Shown here: in pieces, positions 13,604 through 15,040 of the stretch
How positions within the stretch are numbered: the first letter of the stretch is position 1
How the letters are laid out: the number at the start of each line of letters is the position of its first letter
From: Prevotellamassilia sp.
Lineage (GTDB): Bacteria > Bacteroidota > Bacteroidia > Bacteroidales > Bacteroidaceae
NCBI GenBank assembly: GCA_018383375.1
Contig: JAHAWW010000039.1
Location: forward strand, 1-15,040
Direction: 5' to 3'
Length of the DNA: 15,040 bases
Position numbers and translations under genes: made by a program
Notes under the pieces: model-generated
What the model was told of the DNA's origin: nothing
The model's database searches: none
What the model saw: only the letters and a program-made list of their open reading frames with translations

Positions 13604-15040
13604 TTAGTCTTGTCGACTCATTTTGACTTCAAGCACCACGGGCCTCTCAGATTTGACGGTGAGCAGCCAGTCGAGATTGTTGGCCAGCGTGGGGTGGTTG
13701 TTGTCTGTGCGTTTATAGGTGAGCCCGAAAGTTTCGGCTGTGCCTTCGGCCGTGGCGTGATGGCTTCCGGCAATGAGGTGCGGTGTGGCCGGTGAGGCCG
13801 AGAGTCCCGGCAGATGGTCGAAGATGCCGCCGTGACTGTCGTTCATCACGACAATGCGCAATCGGCCGTCGAGCGACTCTGTCCAGAGAGCGTTTTGGTC
13901 GTAGAAAAAACTCAGGTCGCCTGTGATGAGCAGCGACAGCGCGTCAGAAGCGAGGCTGTAGCCGGCGGCCACCGACACTGACCCTTCAATGCCGTTGACG
14001 CCTCGGTTGCACAAGATGCGCAGCCCTTTTCCGTCGACGAAAGGGGCCATGGCCCGCACCGACGTACTGTTGGCCAGGTGGAGGGTGAGCGGTTGTTGGC
14101 CGTGTCGTTTTGCCGACGAGATGATGCTTGACATCAACTCTTCGGCCGGTGTGTGGGGCTGATAGTCTTCAGCCATTTGGTCTATTTCGTCAGCAAGTGT
14201 GCCGACCGCCTTGTGGCTTAGTGAATTCTGTGCGGCCAATTGTTTCAGCGCTTCTTCGGGCGCACATTGCACCACGCCACAGAGAGCTCCGAAGGTGTCG
14301 GGCATTTCGCCGCCGGGGTCAATGCGCCACACGCAGAGGTTTCGAGTGGTTCTCAATTTCTGCTTCAAAGCCTTTCCAGTCAGAGCCCCACCGATGTGTA
14401 TCACCAGGTCGGGCGAGAGCTTGTCGACGAGTTGTGGTAGGCGTTCCAGCATAGCCATGCGGCGGCTGAGCGGCACGGAGGCCACGATGTCGGGGACGAC
14501 GAGTAGCGAGCGTTGGCTATCTATCTCACTGACCCAATCGGCCACGCTGTCGCCTTGGTCCAAGTGTCCCATTACGAGCATTGGCAGACGTGCCGCCCGG
14601 ATGGCAGAGATTAACTCTTGAGGCAGAGGCGTAGCTGTATGGGGAGAGAAAAGACGTATGGGATGAATGGCCGGCAGATGAGGCGTGGTGAACGAAAAGA
14701 GCGGTTCACTGATGGGCACGTTGATATGTGCCGGTCGGCCGCCGTCTCTCGTGAGCGCGGCCAAGGCCCGGCTGACCGTCTGCCTGAGCCAAGTGGTGTC
14801 GGTTGGGTCGCTTGGTTCGGCGAGTTGAAAGGTCTCGGTGTAGGGCTGCAGTGCACCTTGCTGGACGATGGTCTGTCCGTCGAGTTGTCCAATCATTTGT
14901 GGCGGTCGGTCGGCCGAGATGACGAGCAGCGGTGCGTTGCGGTGGTAGGCCTCGGCAACGGCCGGAAGTGTGGCCAGCAGGGCCGAACCTGAGGTGACGC
15001 AGACGGCTGCCGGTCGGCGTCGGGCCAGCGTCATTCCAAG
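13604..15040 (-). CDS. menD: MenD (SEPHCHC synthase), N-terminus beyond window edge
   Basis: MenD is a thiamine diphosphate enzyme that joins isochorismate and 2-oxoglutarate, the first committed step of menaquinone synthesis. About 478 residues are visible; the family has about 550-580, so roughly the first 80 residues, including the cofactor-activating glutamate, lie past 15040. The frame is open to the edge (LGMTLARRRPAAVCVTSGSA), so the ATG at 15034 is internal, not the start. Seen: TSGSALLATLPAVAEAYH, LLVISADRPPQMIGQLDGQT, NRGVNGIEGSVSVAAGYSLA and the cofactor motif beginning GDLSFFYDQNA (13913-13921 encodes GDL). The motif ends VVMNDSHGGIF, with ND where the family commonly has NN. It ends 15 bp before menB. 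menF would be the expected gene upstream. Confidence 0.95.
   Translation of the reverse strand, partial: LGMTLARRRPAAVCVTSGSALLATLPAVAEAYHRNAPLLVISADRPPQMIGQLDGQTIVQQGALQPYTETFQLAEPSDPTDTTWLRQTVSRALAALTRDGGRPAHINVPISEPLFSFTTPHLPAIHPIRLFSPHTATPLPQELISAIRAARLPMLVMGHLDQGDSVADWVSEIDSQRSLLVVPDIVASVPLSRRMAMLERLPQLVDKLSPDLVIHIGGALTGKALKQKLRTTRNLCVWRIDPGGEMPDTFGALCGVVQCAPEEALKQLAAQNSLSHKAVGTLADEIDQMAEDYQPHTPAEELMSSIISSAKRHGQQPLTLHLANSTSVRAMAPFVDGKGLRILCNRGVNGIEGSVSVAAGYSLASDALSLLITGDLSFFYDQNALWTESLDGRLRIVVMNDSHGGIFDHLPGLSASPATPHLIAGSHHATAEGTAETFGLTYKRTDNNHPTLANNLDWLLTVKSERPVVLEVKMSRQD

Overview
This window looks like part of a chromosome from the phylum Bacteroidota, order Bacteroidales, plausibly Prevotellaceae. 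The evidence is the Rho factor with a long disordered insert, the absence of clear Shine-Dalgarno sequences before starts, a TAnnTTTG-type -7 box before aspS, a BatD-family protein, and protein sequences of Bacteroidales type. Base composition by eye is moderately GC-rich in genes and AT-rich between them. I see no phage, transposase, CRISPR array, tRNA or rRNA.

Left arm (1-4825, plus strand): a short leader with a perfect hairpin, then rho (transcription termination factor) and valS (valyl-tRNA synthetase) in tandem 44 bp apart. A strong intrinsic terminator follows valS.

Middle (4957-8793, minus strand): a YghZ-type aldo/keto reductase that lacks the usual C-terminal tail. Upstream of it are about 290 bp of non-coding DNA with two unrelated repeat systems: a cluster of TGTGATTG octamers able to form alternative hairpins, and two tandem 56-bp units. 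Next come a small secreted single-domain BatD-like protein and nadE (glutamine-dependent NAD synthetase), probably co-transcribed.

Right arm (8899-15040, minus strand): aspS, with its own probable promoter and a 58-nt hairpin between it and nadE. Upstream of aspS is a tight five-gene run, read from the right edge: menD (cut by the window end), menB, an unrecognised 64-residue protein, rpe and nrnA, with gaps of only 15-55 bp. This links two menaquinone steps (MenD, MenB) to the pentose phosphate pathway (Rpe) and nanoRNA/pAp turnover (NrnA). menC and menE do not follow menB.

The window is mostly housekeeping: transcription termination, two aminoacyl-tRNA synthetases, NAD synthesis, menaquinone synthesis, carbon metabolism and RNA recycling. 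I found no convincing new multi-gene system. The items most worth a second look are the non-coding repeats at 5941-6182, the orphan mini-BatD, the disordered insert of Rho, and the small protein inside the men/rpe run.
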